Part shown: positions 47,186-56,285 of the stretch, piece after piece
Position numbering within the stretch: the stretch's first letter is position 1
Layout: every line of letters starts with the position of its first letter
From: Bhargavaea massiliensis
Lineage (GTDB): Bacteria; Bacillota; Bacilli; Bacillales_A; Planococcaceae
Length of the DNA stretch: 64,000 nucleotides
Direction of reading: 5' to 3'
Assembly (NCBI RefSeq): GCF_018390575.1
Contig: NZ_JAHBCJ010000004.1
Location: 1 to 64,000, forward strand
Notes under the pieces: generated by a model
The model's input: the letters and a program-made list of their open reading frames with translations, nothing else
Databases searched by the model: none
What the model was told of the DNA's origin: nothing
Position numbers and translations under genes: made by a program

Positions 47186-47216
47186 CAAAATCCCCCGGCT
47201 TCACCCGCCGGGGGAT
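47186..47216 (-). terminator. terminator of the ATP-grasp pair
   Basis: ATCCCCCGGC (47190-47199) / GCCGGGGGAT (47207-47216). Minus-strand exit reads TTTTGGG; plus-strand exit ATTATT. It overlaps the stop codon at 47216 and may work both ways. Confidence 0.65.
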
Positions 47217-48013
47217 TATTCGTTCAACTTATTCTTAATATGCTGCATGAGGACGTCGGCGATGTCAGTGTCGCTTGTTTCATAGAGCGACCTAGCACCG
47301 ACGGGGTCCTCGATTTCGTTCAGCAGGAATCCTCCGTCGGGGAGGAGGAGGAAGTCGACGCCGATGTAGTCGCTTTTCAGTGCACGCGTGATGCGTTGTG
47401 CGGCGCGGACCATGTCTGCGGTTGGCCGGTATGGGTCGACGCGGCCACCGAGCGTGTAGTTGGATTTGAATCCGGTGCTGCCGGTTCGTTTGACGGCGCC
47501 GGCGAGTTCATTGCCGACCATGAACAGACGGACGTCAGCGGCCCCGGATTCAATAAAGGGCTGGCCGATGATGCGGCGGTCCATGAAGCGGGTAAAGAAC
47601 CAGCCGGCCTCCATTTCGTCGAGGACGCGGGCGACTTCGACGCCTCCGTGGCCGTCGACAGTTTTCAGCACCGCGGGATAGCTGTCCAGCTCGTCCGGGC
47701 TATCGACAAGGCGGCTCGGAACCGCAGGGACGCCCATGAATGTCGCCAGCTGGTAGGTGGCGTACTTATCGTTGGCGATCTGATTGATTTTCGGGCGGTT
47801 AAACAGCCGGTGGCCGGCGTTTTCCAGTTCTCGCGCGAGTTTCGCGTTCCGTTCCCGGAAGATGATAAAGTCGGCATCCGCCGAAAGGTCGTCCGGGTAC
47901 ATCGACAGGGTCAGCAAAAGACCTGCGCGTTCGGCTGCGAGCTTCAGGAGTTTGATGAAGCCGACGTTGCGGGCAGCTTCATCCGGGCGGTAATAAACAA
48001 CACCATGCTTCAT
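47216..48013 (-). CDS. RimK-type ATP-grasp ligase (downstream partner)
   Basis: 265 residues. N-terminal alpha/beta domain (HGVVYYRPDEAARNVGFIKLL), then an ATP-grasp fold: NDKYATYQLATFMGVPAVPS (about 94-113), VLKTVDGHGGVEV (glycine-rich loop, about 131), VKRTGSTGFKSNYTLGG and the Mg-binding end YIGVDFLLLPDGGFLLNEIEDPVGARSLYE. Such enzymes join an amino acid or peptide to a carboxylate using ATP. Product unknown. It overlaps its upstream partner by four bases (ATGA). Confidence 0.78.
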   Translation of the reverse strand: MKHGVVYYRPDEAARNVGFIKLLKLAAERAGLLLTLSMYPDDLSADADFIIFRERNAKLARELENAGHRLFNRPKINQIANDKYATYQLATFMGVPAVPSRLVDSPDELDSYPAVLKTVDGHGGVEVARVLDEMEAGWFFTRFMDRRIIGQPFIESGAADVRLFMVGNELAGAVKRTGSTGFKSNYTLGGRVDPYRPTADMVRAAQRITRALKSDYIGVDFLLLPDGGFLLNEIEDPVGARSLYETSDTDIADVLMQHIKNKLNE

Positions 48014-48876
48014 TGAAGTGTCTCCAGTATGTATTCGATCATCGCGTCGGCCACGTTGATGCCGGTCACGTTATAAATGTTGCGGATATGTGCGGCGGCG
48101 TTGACTTCGCAGACAAGCGGCCGGCCGCCCGGGCCGAACAGCAAGTCCACTCCGGCGAATTCAGCTCCGACCGCCCGTGCCGCATCCAGAGCGATCCGCT
48201 GCTGTTCATCATCCAGCTCCACCGGTTCCGCGACGCCCCCGTTCGTAATGTTCGCCCTAAAGTCGGTCTCGGAGTGCCGGTACATCGCCGCAACGATCCG
48301 GCCGCCGACCGTGTTGACCCGGATGTCCCGGCCGCGGCTGGAAGCGACAAATTCCTGGAAGACAAAGTCGACGCCGCGGAGTGACTCCACCTTCTCGAAA
48401 AATGCCTCTTCCGTCTCGATCAGATACACCTTCGCGCCGAACGACCCATGGCCTTCCTTGATGATCATCGGCAATCCGAACTCGGCAAGCACCCGCTCGA
48501 AGTACCCGGTCCCCGCAATGGAGAAGTTCGGATAGACTTTCGGAGCGACCACTGTACGCGGCATCGGAATCGCCGCCTGTGCCAGCTTGATATATTGTTT
48601 TGCCTTGTTGTCGCACGTCTCGATCACTTCCGGATCGTTGAATACCGGGATACCGGATGCCTTCAGCCACGTGGCCAGCAGGATGTCTTTGTCCAGGAAC
48701 ACGACGAACGAAGGCGGCGACACGACGCCTTGCTGCAGATCCATCATGACCTCAAAGTTTTTCCGGATCTCTGTACGGACTCCGGCACGGTCCGCCGCCT
48801 CCGCGACAAGACGTGCCTGGTCCGCAAACTTATCCGATATGAGGCTGCCATTGTAAATGACCCAACAACTCTTCAT
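48010..48876 (-). CDS. RimK-type ATP-grasp ligase (upstream partner)
   Basis: 288 residues, the same architecture as its neighbour but only distantly similar: CDNKAKQYIKLAQAAIPMPRT (about 88-108), MIIKEGHGSFGAKVYLI (about 137), VFQEFVASSRGRDIRVNTVGGRIVAAMYR, and the Mg site AGVDLLFGPGGRPLVCEVNAAAHIRNI. It is closer to RimK/LysX-type glutamate ligases. The minus-strand ribosome site GGAGGAAGAG precedes the ATG at 48876. No obvious substrate peptide gene lies beside it. Confidence 0.8.
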   Translation of the reverse strand: MKSCWVIYNGSLISDKFADQARLVAEAADRAGVRTEIRKNFEVMMDLQQGVVSPPSFVVFLDKDILLATWLKASGIPVFNDPEVIETCDNKAKQYIKLAQAAIPMPRTVVAPKVYPNFSIAGTGYFERVLAEFGLPMIIKEGHGSFGAKVYLIETEEAFFEKVESLRGVDFVFQEFVASSRGRDIRVNTVGGRIVAAMYRHSETDFRANITNGGVAEPVELDDEQQRIALDAARAVGAEFAGVDLLFGPGGRPLVCEVNAAAHIRNIYNVTGINVADAMIEYILETLQ

Positions 48877-48951
48877 CGCTCTTCCTCCACTTAAACCGCG
48901 CTCTACGCTAAAATGAATTCATCACAAGTTTACCACACGGAGGAGACCGCT

Positions 48952-50136
48952 TTGATTCCAAAACTGGATTTGTACCAAAAGAAGCACGAACTGATGAGCG
49001 CGGATGAGATCCGGCCAGGGCTGGAGGCGATGGAGCGAGCGCTCGCTCGGCTCGGCAATCCCGAAAAAGGCCAGCACTTTATCCATCTGGCCGGGACGAA
49101 CGGCAAGGGCTCGACGGTGGCATTCATGGAATCGATCGCCCGCGCGCACGGTCTCCGGACAGGCTCGTTCACGTCACCCGCGATGACCGACCTCCATGAT
49201 CAGATCCGTCTGGATGGCCGGCCTGTCACCGGAAATGAGGCTGATTCGGCATTTGCCGAAATGAAAAAAGCGGGACTATCCGGCATGCTGACGGATTTCG
49301 AACTGCTCACGGCCGCGGCTTTCCTCGTCTTCAAAAATCATCAGCCGTACCTTATTTTCCTCGAGGCCGGCATGGGCGGGCGCTTTGACAGCACGAATGT
49401 CGTCATGCCGGAGGCGTCCGCCATCACATCGATCGGCCTCGACCATACCGGATTCCTCGGCGGCACCTTAAAAGAGATCGCCTGGCACAAAGCGGGGATT
49501 CTGAAGCGCGGTGTGCCTGGAATTATCGGGCCGCTCCAAACTGAAGCGTTTGAAGAGGTAAAGCGTGTCGCAAATGAAACCGGCGTGCCGATCTCTGTTT
49601 ACGGTCAAGACTTTACCGCGATTCCCGGTATCCGACCCGGTCTTTCCGGCCCGCACCAGCATGTGAACCTGGCGATTGCCGCGGAAGCGCTGAAGGCTGC
49701 GGGGATTGACCTTGATCCATCCAAGCTGAAAAGGGGAGCGGAAACCGCTTTTCTCCCCGGCAGGTTCGAAGAGATAAGTCCGGGTGTTTTCCTGGACGGA
49801 GCCCACAACCCGGCGGCGGCAGATGCGCTCGTCCAATCGGTCAAAGACAGATTCGGCGAGGAGGCGAAGGTCCGGTTCATGGTCGGCATGCTCGCGAGAA
49901 AAGATTACCGGAGCGTGATCCGGATTCTCGAGCCGGTCGCCCGGTCATTTATCTTCATCGACTTCGCACATTCGGATGCTGCACCCGCGCATCTCCTTGC
50001 CGCGTGCACCAAGCTTCCGTCTGTGCAGATAAACGCTGAACAGATTCAGCAGGAAAGATGGTCTCCCGCAGAAATTCCTCTGATTGTGACAGGCTCCCTA
50101 TACCTTCTTTCGGAACTCCGTCATCGTTTTCTATAA
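48952..50136 (+). CDS. folC: bifunctional folylpolyglutamate/dihydrofolate synthase
   Basis: Adds glutamate to (dihydro)folate. 394 residues. P-loop LAGTNGKGSTVAFM (about 38-51), FTSPAMTDLHDQIRLDG (about 65), LEAGMGGRFDSTNVV (about 136), the ligase loop ITSIGLDHTGFLGGTLKEIAWHKAGI and DGAHNPAAADAL (about 283). TTG at 48952 is preferred, since CGGAGGAGA lies five to six bases upstream; ATG 48913 lacks a site. Confidence 0.93.
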   Translation: MIPKLDLYQKKHELMSADEIRPGLEAMERALARLGNPEKGQHFIHLAGTNGKGSTVAFMESIARAHGLRTGSFTSPAMTDLHDQIRLDGRPVTGNEADSAFAEMKKAGLSGMLTDFELLTAAAFLVFKNHQPYLIFLEAGMGGRFDSTNVVMPEASAITSIGLDHTGFLGGTLKEIAWHKAGILKRGVPGIIGPLQTEAFEEVKRVANETGVPISVYGQDFTAIPGIRPGLSGPHQHVNLAIAAEALKAAGIDLDPSKLKRGAETAFLPGRFEEISPGVFLDGAHNPAAADALVQSVKDRFGEEAKVRFMVGMLARKDYRSVIRILEPVARSFIFIDFAHSDAAPAHLLAACTKLPSVQINAEQIQQERWSPAEIPLIVTGSLYLLSELRHRFL

Positions 50137-50147
50137 TTTTTTGAAAA

Positions 50148-50176
50148 TTGACAGACAGTGCTTCAAAGATTTGGTA
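50148..50176 (+). promoter_or_regulatory. possible promoter of the cyclase pair
   Basis: Consensus TTGACA (50148-50153) with TTGGTA at 17 bases; the -10 is poor, and TAAAGT at 21 bases is too far. Confidence 0.35.
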
Positions 50177-50225
50177 AAGTATGAAGTAATGAATGCAAAT
50201 CCTTACCCCGGGGAGGAGGAGAGGG

Positions 50226-51926
50226 ATGGTTCGGTTCAGAGGCCAGATGCGGCTGGCTGTCCTGGTTGCTTGGCTGATTGTGGTTCCTGCGGGATTCGTA
50301 TGGCTGTGGCACATCAGGGAACCGCTTGATTCCGGCAGCTATCCCGTCCTTGCGGCAGCCACGGTGCTTGCGATGGCAGCCGTTTTCTATCCTGTCTTAC
50401 GGAACGGAACACACCTGACGCTTGTAGGCTGGCTGACATTGCCGGCGTTTTTTCTCGGGGGGATCTTCGTTGAAGCGGTGATGATGCAGGTTGCGTTGCT
50501 GGCAGCCATTCCGGGCAACCGGAAAAGCCCGGATCCGCTGCAACGGTTTTTCTTTAATTCGTTGATTTTCTTTGTTTTGTCGGTAGTTTCGGGAGCTGCT
50601 TTTTATGCATCCGGCGGCAGCATCATGGGGACCGGTTTCACGGATTTGGCGTTGCCCGCCGCAGTTTATTTGGCCGTCCAAACCATAGGGAATATCGGAT
50701 TTCTCCATCTTTATCAGAAGCTGATCGGGAATCCGTATCCGTTCCGGTTACGTCTGGTCCGGCAGGATTTCTTTGCGGCACTTGTCATCCTGCCTTATGC
50801 GTTGTCGGGGTATTATCTGTATCTCGCCATCGGTACGGTCAGCCTGCCGATATTGGCAGTCCCGTTTTTTAGCGTTATTTTCTTGATGCGGCTGTATGAC
50901 ACGACGGAGCGGGTCAATGACATGCTGGCCAAAGCGGCGGAGCTTGGCCGGGGGATGTCCGGCAAGCTGACCCAGCCGGAAGTGCTCGATCTGTTCGTCA
51001 GGACAGTGCCCGATCTTTTGCCTGTGGATTCCCTCTATATTTATGACATCAGAAAAGGTCGGGTCGAGCCTCTGAAGCTGATGGAAAATGGAGAGATGTT
51101 CACTGTCGGATGGCAGCGCCGGGACGCGGACACGGGGATCGGTTCCATGGTCTACCATTCAGAAAAGGGCCGTCTTTTCGGAAACCGGGAAGAATGGGAA
51201 ATCTTTGTGAATGGTTCCATTCCTGACGCGGAAAGTCTCATCGGTGTCCACATTGTCCGAAATAAAATGGTCGAAGGCGTGATTGCGGTCATGTCCAAGC
51301 GGAAGTATGCCTTTGAAGAATACCATCTCCGTGTTTTGGAACTGCTCGGCTCCTACTTGGCAGTAGCCCTCGAAAAAGCCCGCCATGTCCAGAAGACCGT
51401 GCAGGAAAGCGAACGATGCGCACTCACAGGGCTTTACAACTACCGGTACATGGAGAATGCGCTTCACTGGCAGATGAATCAGGTGAACAGCGGTGAGTCG
51501 GATGCGCTTTCTTGTGTCATGCTCGACATCGACCATTTTAAGAAAATTAACGACATCCATGGACATCACGGGGGAAATCGGGTCCTTGCAGAATTTGCTC
51601 GGCTGTTGGAGGAACGTTCAGACGTCTCATGGACGGTCAGCCGTTACGGCGGAGAGGAGTTCGTCGTTCTCATGCCGGGGGTATCAAAGGAAGTGGCCGT
51701 CGGCTTTGCCGAAGCGTTTCGCATGGAGGTGGAGAATCACGCATTTACTGTGGAGTCATTCGGGGAAGCCGGGCCCGCAATGATTCCGGTCACTGTCAGT
51801 ATCGGGGTCGCGACGTCGCCAGCGGACAGCGACAGCGCGATGGGGCTGATCCGGAATGCCGACCGGGCACTCTACACGGGAGCCAAGCAGGCCGGGCGGA
51901 ACAAAGTGGCCGCCTATGCCGGATAA
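50226..51926 (+). CDS. membrane diguanylate cyclase (GGDEF), first of two
   Basis: 566 residues. About seven N-terminal membrane helices (to roughly residue 230), a GAF-like sensor region (about 245-390) and a C-terminal GGDEF domain. The active-site loop is RYGGEEFVVLMPG (GGEEF at about 475), and the Mg/GTP region MLDIDHFKKINDIHGHHGGN is intact, so it should make c-di-GMP. The RxxD inhibitory site normally five residues before GGEEF is absent. ATG 50226 follows GGGGAGGAGG. The next gene is a paralogue 18 bases on. Confidence 0.88.
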   Translation: MVRFRGQMRLAVLVAWLIVVPAGFVWLWHIREPLDSGSYPVLAAATVLAMAAVFYPVLRNGTHLTLVGWLTLPAFFLGGIFVEAVMMQVALLAAIPGNRKSPDPLQRFFFNSLIFFVLSVVSGAAFYASGGSIMGTGFTDLALPAAVYLAVQTIGNIGFLHLYQKLIGNPYPFRLRLVRQDFFAALVILPYALSGYYLYLAIGTVSLPILAVPFFSVIFLMRLYDTTERVNDMLAKAAELGRGMSGKLTQPEVLDLFVRTVPDLLPVDSLYIYDIRKGRVEPLKLMENGEMFTVGWQRRDADTGIGSMVYHSEKGRLFGNREEWEIFVNGSIPDAESLIGVHIVRNKMVEGVIAVMSKRKYAFEEYHLRVLELLGSYLAVALEKARHVQKTVQESERCALTGLYNYRYMENALHWQMNQVNSGESDALSCVMLDIDHFKKINDIHGHHGGNRVLAEFARLLEERSDVSWTVSRYGGEEFVVLMPGVSKEVAVGFAEAFRMEVENHAFTVESFGEAGPAMIPVTVSIGVATSPADSDSAMGLIRNADRALYTGAKQAGRNKVAAYAG

Positions 51927-51944
51927 CGATGGGGAGTGAATGGG

Positions 51945-53639
51945 ATGGAAATCGGGAAGGGGGAGCGGATTTCACTGCCGCTGGCCTGGCTGTTGTTCGT
52001 GCCCGGCGGGATGGCCCTGCTTTGGCTGTTTGGCCCGCGTATCGACGACTGGGTCGCTTTTGCCATCATGGCAGTTGCCGCAATTGTTACCGGTCTGTTT
52101 CCGCTGGAATTCAGAAATATCGCAGTCTCTTTCCAGCAGTGGCTGCTGATCACAATCTTTCTCCGGTTCGGGGCAGGAGCGGAAGCACTTGTTTCACAGC
52201 TGGTCGTGATCGCATCCGTTGTATTTTCCAAGTCTGTGCTGCCTCCGGTCCACCGCTTTGTCATCAATTCACTGATTTTCTTTGTCTCGTCCGTTTTTGC
52301 GGCGGGAGTGTTCTTTTTCTCGGGAGGCGTGACCGGCAGTGTATCCGTGCCTCATGTCGTCGGCTACGGTCTGCTATACACGATGGCGTATCTTGGAACC
52401 AACCACCTTTGCCTGCTGGCCGATTCAAAATGCTTCGGCAGGCCGTATCATCTCCTGTCCAGGGAAACATTGTGGGATGCTGCATCCCTTCTAGTCACTT
52501 TCCCGTTCGGAATCGCAGCCTACTTCCTGGAACGCGCATATGGTCCCGGAGGCCTGATTCCGATCCTGATTCCATTTTTTATCGCGCTCTTGTTCGCGGC
52601 ACGCTACAACACGAGCGAAGGTGTGAACCGGAGACTGGAATCAGCCTCTAAGACGGGCTATGAACTCGCCGGCCGGCTGAACAGCGAGGAGCTGATCCGC
52701 CTGTTTATCCACAGGATCCGGCAGGCGCATGAAGCCGATGCCGTGTATCTGATGGAGGCATCGGAGGGACGGTTCACTGTTACGGGCGCATGGGAAGAAG
52801 ACAAGCTTACCAACAACCCACGCCATCTTCTGATCACTAAAAGTGACAAAAGCGGTTTTGACAGGCTGCAGGCAGCGGTATTCGGCACCGCAATGGAATG
52901 GAAACGGGAATTGTTGCTTCGGTTGCCTGAGGGGATCGAGAGTGTGATGGTTGCTCCTCTTATGAATGAGGACAAGTTGACCGGTTTTGTTGTGGCAGGA
53001 GCATACAGGCGCCACTTGTTTGACCGGGAAGATTGCCAGATTTTCGACCTCTTGTGCACCCACTTCACCGTATCGCTGGAAAAGGCGAGGTATGTCGAGA
53101 CCGCCACTTCGCACAGCGAGCGATGCCCGCTGACCGGTCTGCGCAACTACAGATGGCTGGAGCGCGAACTCGAGCGCCGGGTCAGCAATGTGAATGGCGG
53201 CGTCCTCAGCCGGCTGTCGCTCATCATTTTGGACATCGACCACTTCAAGCGGCTGAACGATACATACGGCCACCAGAGCGGAAACGACATCCTGATCAAT
53301 CTAGCGGCGATTCTTGAAAAAAACACGGAAGGCAAAGGCGAGGTCGCCCGGTACGGCGGAGAAGAGTTCGTCATTCTCTTGCCGGGATGGTGGAAGGAAG
53401 AAGCCGTTGAGTTCGCAGAAAAACTCCGTAAGTACATCGAGCACTCGGTATTCGAAATCAGGCCGGATCTCGGTGCAGAGCGGCAAAAGGAGTTCGTCAG
53501 CATCACTGCCAGCTTCGGAGTCGCAAACGTTCCGGACGATTCGGACAATCCGATGGACCTGCTCAGAAATGCGGACAGGGCCCTTTACGTCGGTGGAAAA
53601 CAGTCGGGGAGAAACAAAGTAGGCGTATATGAGGGATGA
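51945..53639 (+). CDS. membrane diguanylate cyclase (GGDEF), second of two
   Basis: 564 residues, paralogous to the preceding gene along its whole length: membrane domain, GAF-like region (about 240-385), GGDEF domain with ILDIDHFKRLNDTYGHQSGN and RYGGEEFVILLPGWW (GGEEF near 471). Again no RxxD site at the usual place. ATG 51945 after GGGGAGTG. Duplication with divergent sensor parts suggests two input signals to one c-di-GMP output (inference). Confidence 0.88.
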   Translation: MEIGKGERISLPLAWLLFVPGGMALLWLFGPRIDDWVAFAIMAVAAIVTGLFPLEFRNIAVSFQQWLLITIFLRFGAGAEALVSQLVVIASVVFSKSVLPPVHRFVINSLIFFVSSVFAAGVFFFSGGVTGSVSVPHVVGYGLLYTMAYLGTNHLCLLADSKCFGRPYHLLSRETLWDAASLLVTFPFGIAAYFLERAYGPGGLIPILIPFFIALLFAARYNTSEGVNRRLESASKTGYELAGRLNSEELIRLFIHRIRQAHEADAVYLMEASEGRFTVTGAWEEDKLTNNPRHLLITKSDKSGFDRLQAAVFGTAMEWKRELLLRLPEGIESVMVAPLMNEDKLTGFVVAGAYRRHLFDREDCQIFDLLCTHFTVSLEKARYVETATSHSERCPLTGLRNYRWLERELERRVSNVNGGVLSRLSLIILDIDHFKRLNDTYGHQSGNDILINLAAILEKNTEGKGEVARYGGEEFVILLPGWWKEEAVEFAEKLRKYIEHSVFEIRPDLGAERQKEFVSITASFGVANVPDDSDNPMDLLRNADRALYVGGKQSGRNKVGVYEG

Positions 53640-53642
53640 CCG

Positions 53643-53664
53643 GACCGGGAAACCGGTCTTTTTG
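53643..53664 (+). terminator. terminator of the cyclase pair
   Basis: GACCGG-GAAA-CCGGTC (53643-53658) tetraloop hairpin followed by TTTTT. Confidence 0.85.
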
Positions 53665-53697
53665 TGTGTCGAAACACCGACACTGGGGAAAAGGAAA

Positions 53698-53726
53698 ATG
53701 ACAACCACTGTCGAATGCAGCATAAT
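53698..53726 (+). promoter_or_regulatory. promoter of the pilus assembly operon
   Basis: ATGACA (53698-53703), 17 bases, CATAAT (53721-53726); each hexamer has one mismatch. It is 32 bases before the first prepilin gene. Confidence 0.6.
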
Positions 53727-53757
53727 GAGAGAATCATAGAGTCGGGGAGGGCGGACG

Positions 53758-54255
53758 ATGAACAAATGGGCAATGAAAAGGAATGAAAATGGCCTGACGC
53801 TCGTTGAAATCCTCGCCACCCTCGTCATCATCGGCATTGTCTTTATCGGAATCATGGCGATCTTTCCGCAGATGACTCTTTTCAATGAACGGACGGAAGT
53901 GAAGCTGGATGCGATGAGCATTGCAAGGGCAGAAATTGAACTGTTAAAACAGGTTCAGGTGAATAGATTTGGCCCGGAAATCGGTGCGGAACTCCAGAAT
54001 ATTCATCTGGATCGTGTTGCGGTCAGTTCGACTGCAGGTTCATCCGGACAAGTCATTTTATCCTACCAATTGCCCAATGGGTATCAAGTAGAAGCTTCCA
54101 TATTCCCGGCAGAAACGGATGAACAGCTTGATTCCCTTTATCTTCATCAGGTGCATCTCGTAGTTATGGAAGGCGGTACATCAAGAAGAATGTCGGAAAC
54201 CTATGCCTATCTGGAAATTGAACCCCCTTCTGATGCGGAGGAGGGAACTAAATGA
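53758..54255 (+). CDS. type IV minor prepilin (PilV-like)
   Basis: 165 residues. Class III signal: basic leader ending ENG, then LTLVEILATLVIIGIVFIGIMAIF with Glu at mature position 5. The C-terminal part is a beta-rich pilin globule with an AEIELLKQ helix. GGAGGG precedes the ATG. First of three overlapping minor prepilin genes. Confidence 0.82.
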   Translation: MNKWAMKRNENGLTLVEILATLVIIGIVFIGIMAIFPQMTLFNERTEVKLDAMSIARAEIELLKQVQVNRFGPEIGAELQNIHLDRVAVSSTAGSSGQVILSYQLPNGYQVEASIFPAETDEQLDSLYLHQVHLVVMEGGTSRRMSETYAYLEIEPPSDAEEGTK

Positions 54256-54824
54256 TAAGGAAAATAAGAGAAGAAAAAGGGATGACATTGGCAGAACTGA
54301 TTGCAGCATTGGCACTGGCTGGCATGGTAGTGGTCATTATTATGACCCTGTTTTCCATCGGCACAAAACACCAATCTCTTGAAACCAGTCATCTCGCCTT
54401 GCAGCAGGAAATGAATTTAATGATGACCCGTATCACCCAAATCCATCGCTCGGGCGCTTGCTATGCGCTGGACCAGAAGGAAAGCGGCGTTGAAATCATT
54501 ACTTTTACACGGCAACAGGACGAAAACCGGAATGAGCTGAGAGCCGGAAATTGTACAACGTCTACAAAGAACAGTTCGGCATACAAGAACGAAGGTTATG
54601 AAGTCAGGATTTGCCGCGTGAGTTTACGTGACACAGAGACCGTCTGTGAAGAGTTGAATTCCGAGACGGTGATCGACCCCCAAAGGGAAAACCTACGTGC
54701 CCGAATCACATTCAAAAGCGGGAATGGCAAAGAGTTGGTTCAGGAAACGACATTTTCGCGGTTTAAGGAGGAAGGCAGCGATGAAGAGAGTGATGAGGGC
54801 ATCTCGGAAGCCGCTCCACAATGA
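54252..54824 (+). CDS. type IV minor prepilin (PilW-like)
   Basis: 190 residues. Leader IRKIREEKG followed by MTLAELIAALALAGMVVVIIMTLF, Glu5 present. Two cysteines (ACYALD; RICRVS) could form a disulfide. Overlaps the previous gene by four bases and the next by 44. Confidence 0.8.
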   Translation: MIRKIREEKGMTLAELIAALALAGMVVVIIMTLFSIGTKHQSLETSHLALQQEMNLMMTRITQIHRSGACYALDQKESGVEIITFTRQQDENRNELRAGNCTTSTKNSSAYKNEGYEVRICRVSLRDTETVCEELNSETVIDPQRENLRARITFKSGNGKELVQETTFSRFKEEGSDEESDEGISEAAPQ

Positions 54825-56265
54825 AAAAGGATACACGCTCATTATCGTCTTACTGGTGATCACTCTTTTGCTTGCCTTTGCCGCAACGTTTATGGCTACG
54901 TCAATGAACCATTCTGTTCAGGAACGCACTGTGGAGTCCGGGAATCTGTCGGTCGCAGCAGCAGAAATGGGTATCCAATATGAAACAGCTCATTTTGGAG
55001 ACGATTTTAACCAGCTTCTTGATGAGATTAATCTGGAGACCACAATCAAGATCAACAAACTCCGGGAATGCATACAGCCTCCTATAGGAACAGAATGTGA
55101 TAGCGAACAAGATCGCAAAAATTATGAAAGCCGGATTGAATCAGAGATACGGGCACTTTTCTTTGAAAAAGTTTTTGATTTGATCGGTACATACAAGACG
55201 AACTCGAGTTCCATAAATATGAAAAAAGAGTTTCCCGGAAAGGCCGGCTTTTATATTGAAAATGTAACATCCAATCTGAGTTCGAATCTGCCGGTTTCCA
55301 ATCTTAAAGAAATCGAAATGAATCTGACGGTCAAAGGAGAAGCGGATGAACGGACAAGCACTCTAATGGCGACCGTTATTTTCCCGGTACCGGATCGGTT
55401 CCTCAATCCTGATGAAGCTGAAAAGGTACAGACAAACTTCGTAGAAGTAAGTGAAGACATTACCTATGAGGATATTTTCAATCTGCAGGCACCGACAATT
55501 TCATGCAGTACGCTGATAGACAGCGTAAAGTCCGGAACCGCTGTGGCCCCCTATAAATGTAAAGCCGACGGAGCGTTGAGCGGCATCGTTGAAAAAATTA
55601 AAACTGCCGGACTTGATCCAAAAGATTTCACGGTCTTCACCAGCAATTTCGTGCGAGATGTATGCGGATTAAAATGCGGAAATCTAAATAACCTGGACTT
55701 CTCAGGTGCCAATCTGGTTGTTAATTCAAGTGATATTGAAGCGTTCAACAATATGAATAACTTGGTGAATGGCAATCTGATTATTAACGGAACCTTATCA
55801 GTCGGAAACAACTTAAATAACCTTGGGAAAAATGGGGTCAAACAAAATGTCATCGTTAAAGGTTTGAATGTGGACAACAATATTAAGAACATGTCCTATA
55901 CCAATTTGCTGGTGCTTGGCAACCAAGATGGGACCCTGGCTGACCTAAAATGGGGAAACCATTTTGATGTCGATATCTATTCCCGTCTGTGCATTGATAT
56001 TGACAGGATCAAGAGCGAAGATCTCACCCGTCTTTCAAAAGAAGCCAACTTCAAAGATAGCGGATCTCTTATCTACTATTCGAAAGATCCAAATAAAACG
56101 TTCCGATTAGTGCAAAACAATGATTACTATGTAGTTCGTGCACCGAGCTATGCATCCTTCTTGGAGAAGTGCGGTGTGACGCTGAAGAAAACAGTCACAA
56201 GACCCGTGGATATGTCAGTTCCGAGCGTAATCGATGCAAACTATGACATCCAAGTGGATTATTAA
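54781..56265 (+). CDS. large PilX/GspK-like minor prepilin without Glu5
   Basis: 494 residues. Leader ends NEKG, then YTLIIVLLVITLLLAFAATFMAT; mature position 5 is Ile rather than Glu, as in tip pseudopilins of the GspK type. The AAAEMGIQYE motif after the helix is typical of PilX_N proteins. The C-terminal 200 residues are Asn-rich with repeated NL/VNGNL-type strands (NNLVNGNLIINGTLSVGNNLNNLG), suggesting a solenoid. Its codons are markedly more AT-rich than neighbouring genes. ATG 54781 has GGAGG nine to twelve bases ahead. Confidence 0.75.
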   Translation: MKRVMRASRKPLHNEKGYTLIIVLLVITLLLAFAATFMATSMNHSVQERTVESGNLSVAAAEMGIQYETAHFGDDFNQLLDEINLETTIKINKLRECIQPPIGTECDSEQDRKNYESRIESEIRALFFEKVFDLIGTYKTNSSSINMKKEFPGKAGFYIENVTSNLSSNLPVSNLKEIEMNLTVKGEADERTSTLMATVIFPVPDRFLNPDEAEKVQTNFVEVSEDITYEDIFNLQAPTISCSTLIDSVKSGTAVAPYKCKADGALSGIVEKIKTAGLDPKDFTVFTSNFVRDVCGLKCGNLNNLDFSGANLVVNSSDIEAFNNMNNLVNGNLIINGTLSVGNNLNNLGKNGVKQNVIVKGLNVDNNIKNMSYTNLLVLGNQDGTLADLKWGNHFDVDIYSRLCIDIDRIKSEDLTRLSKEANFKDSGSLIYYSKDPNKTFRLVQNNDYYVVRAPSYASFLEKCGVTLKKTVTRPVDMSVPSVIDANYDIQVDY

Positions 56266-56285
56266 TTGTTGAAAGGAGGCCCGTC

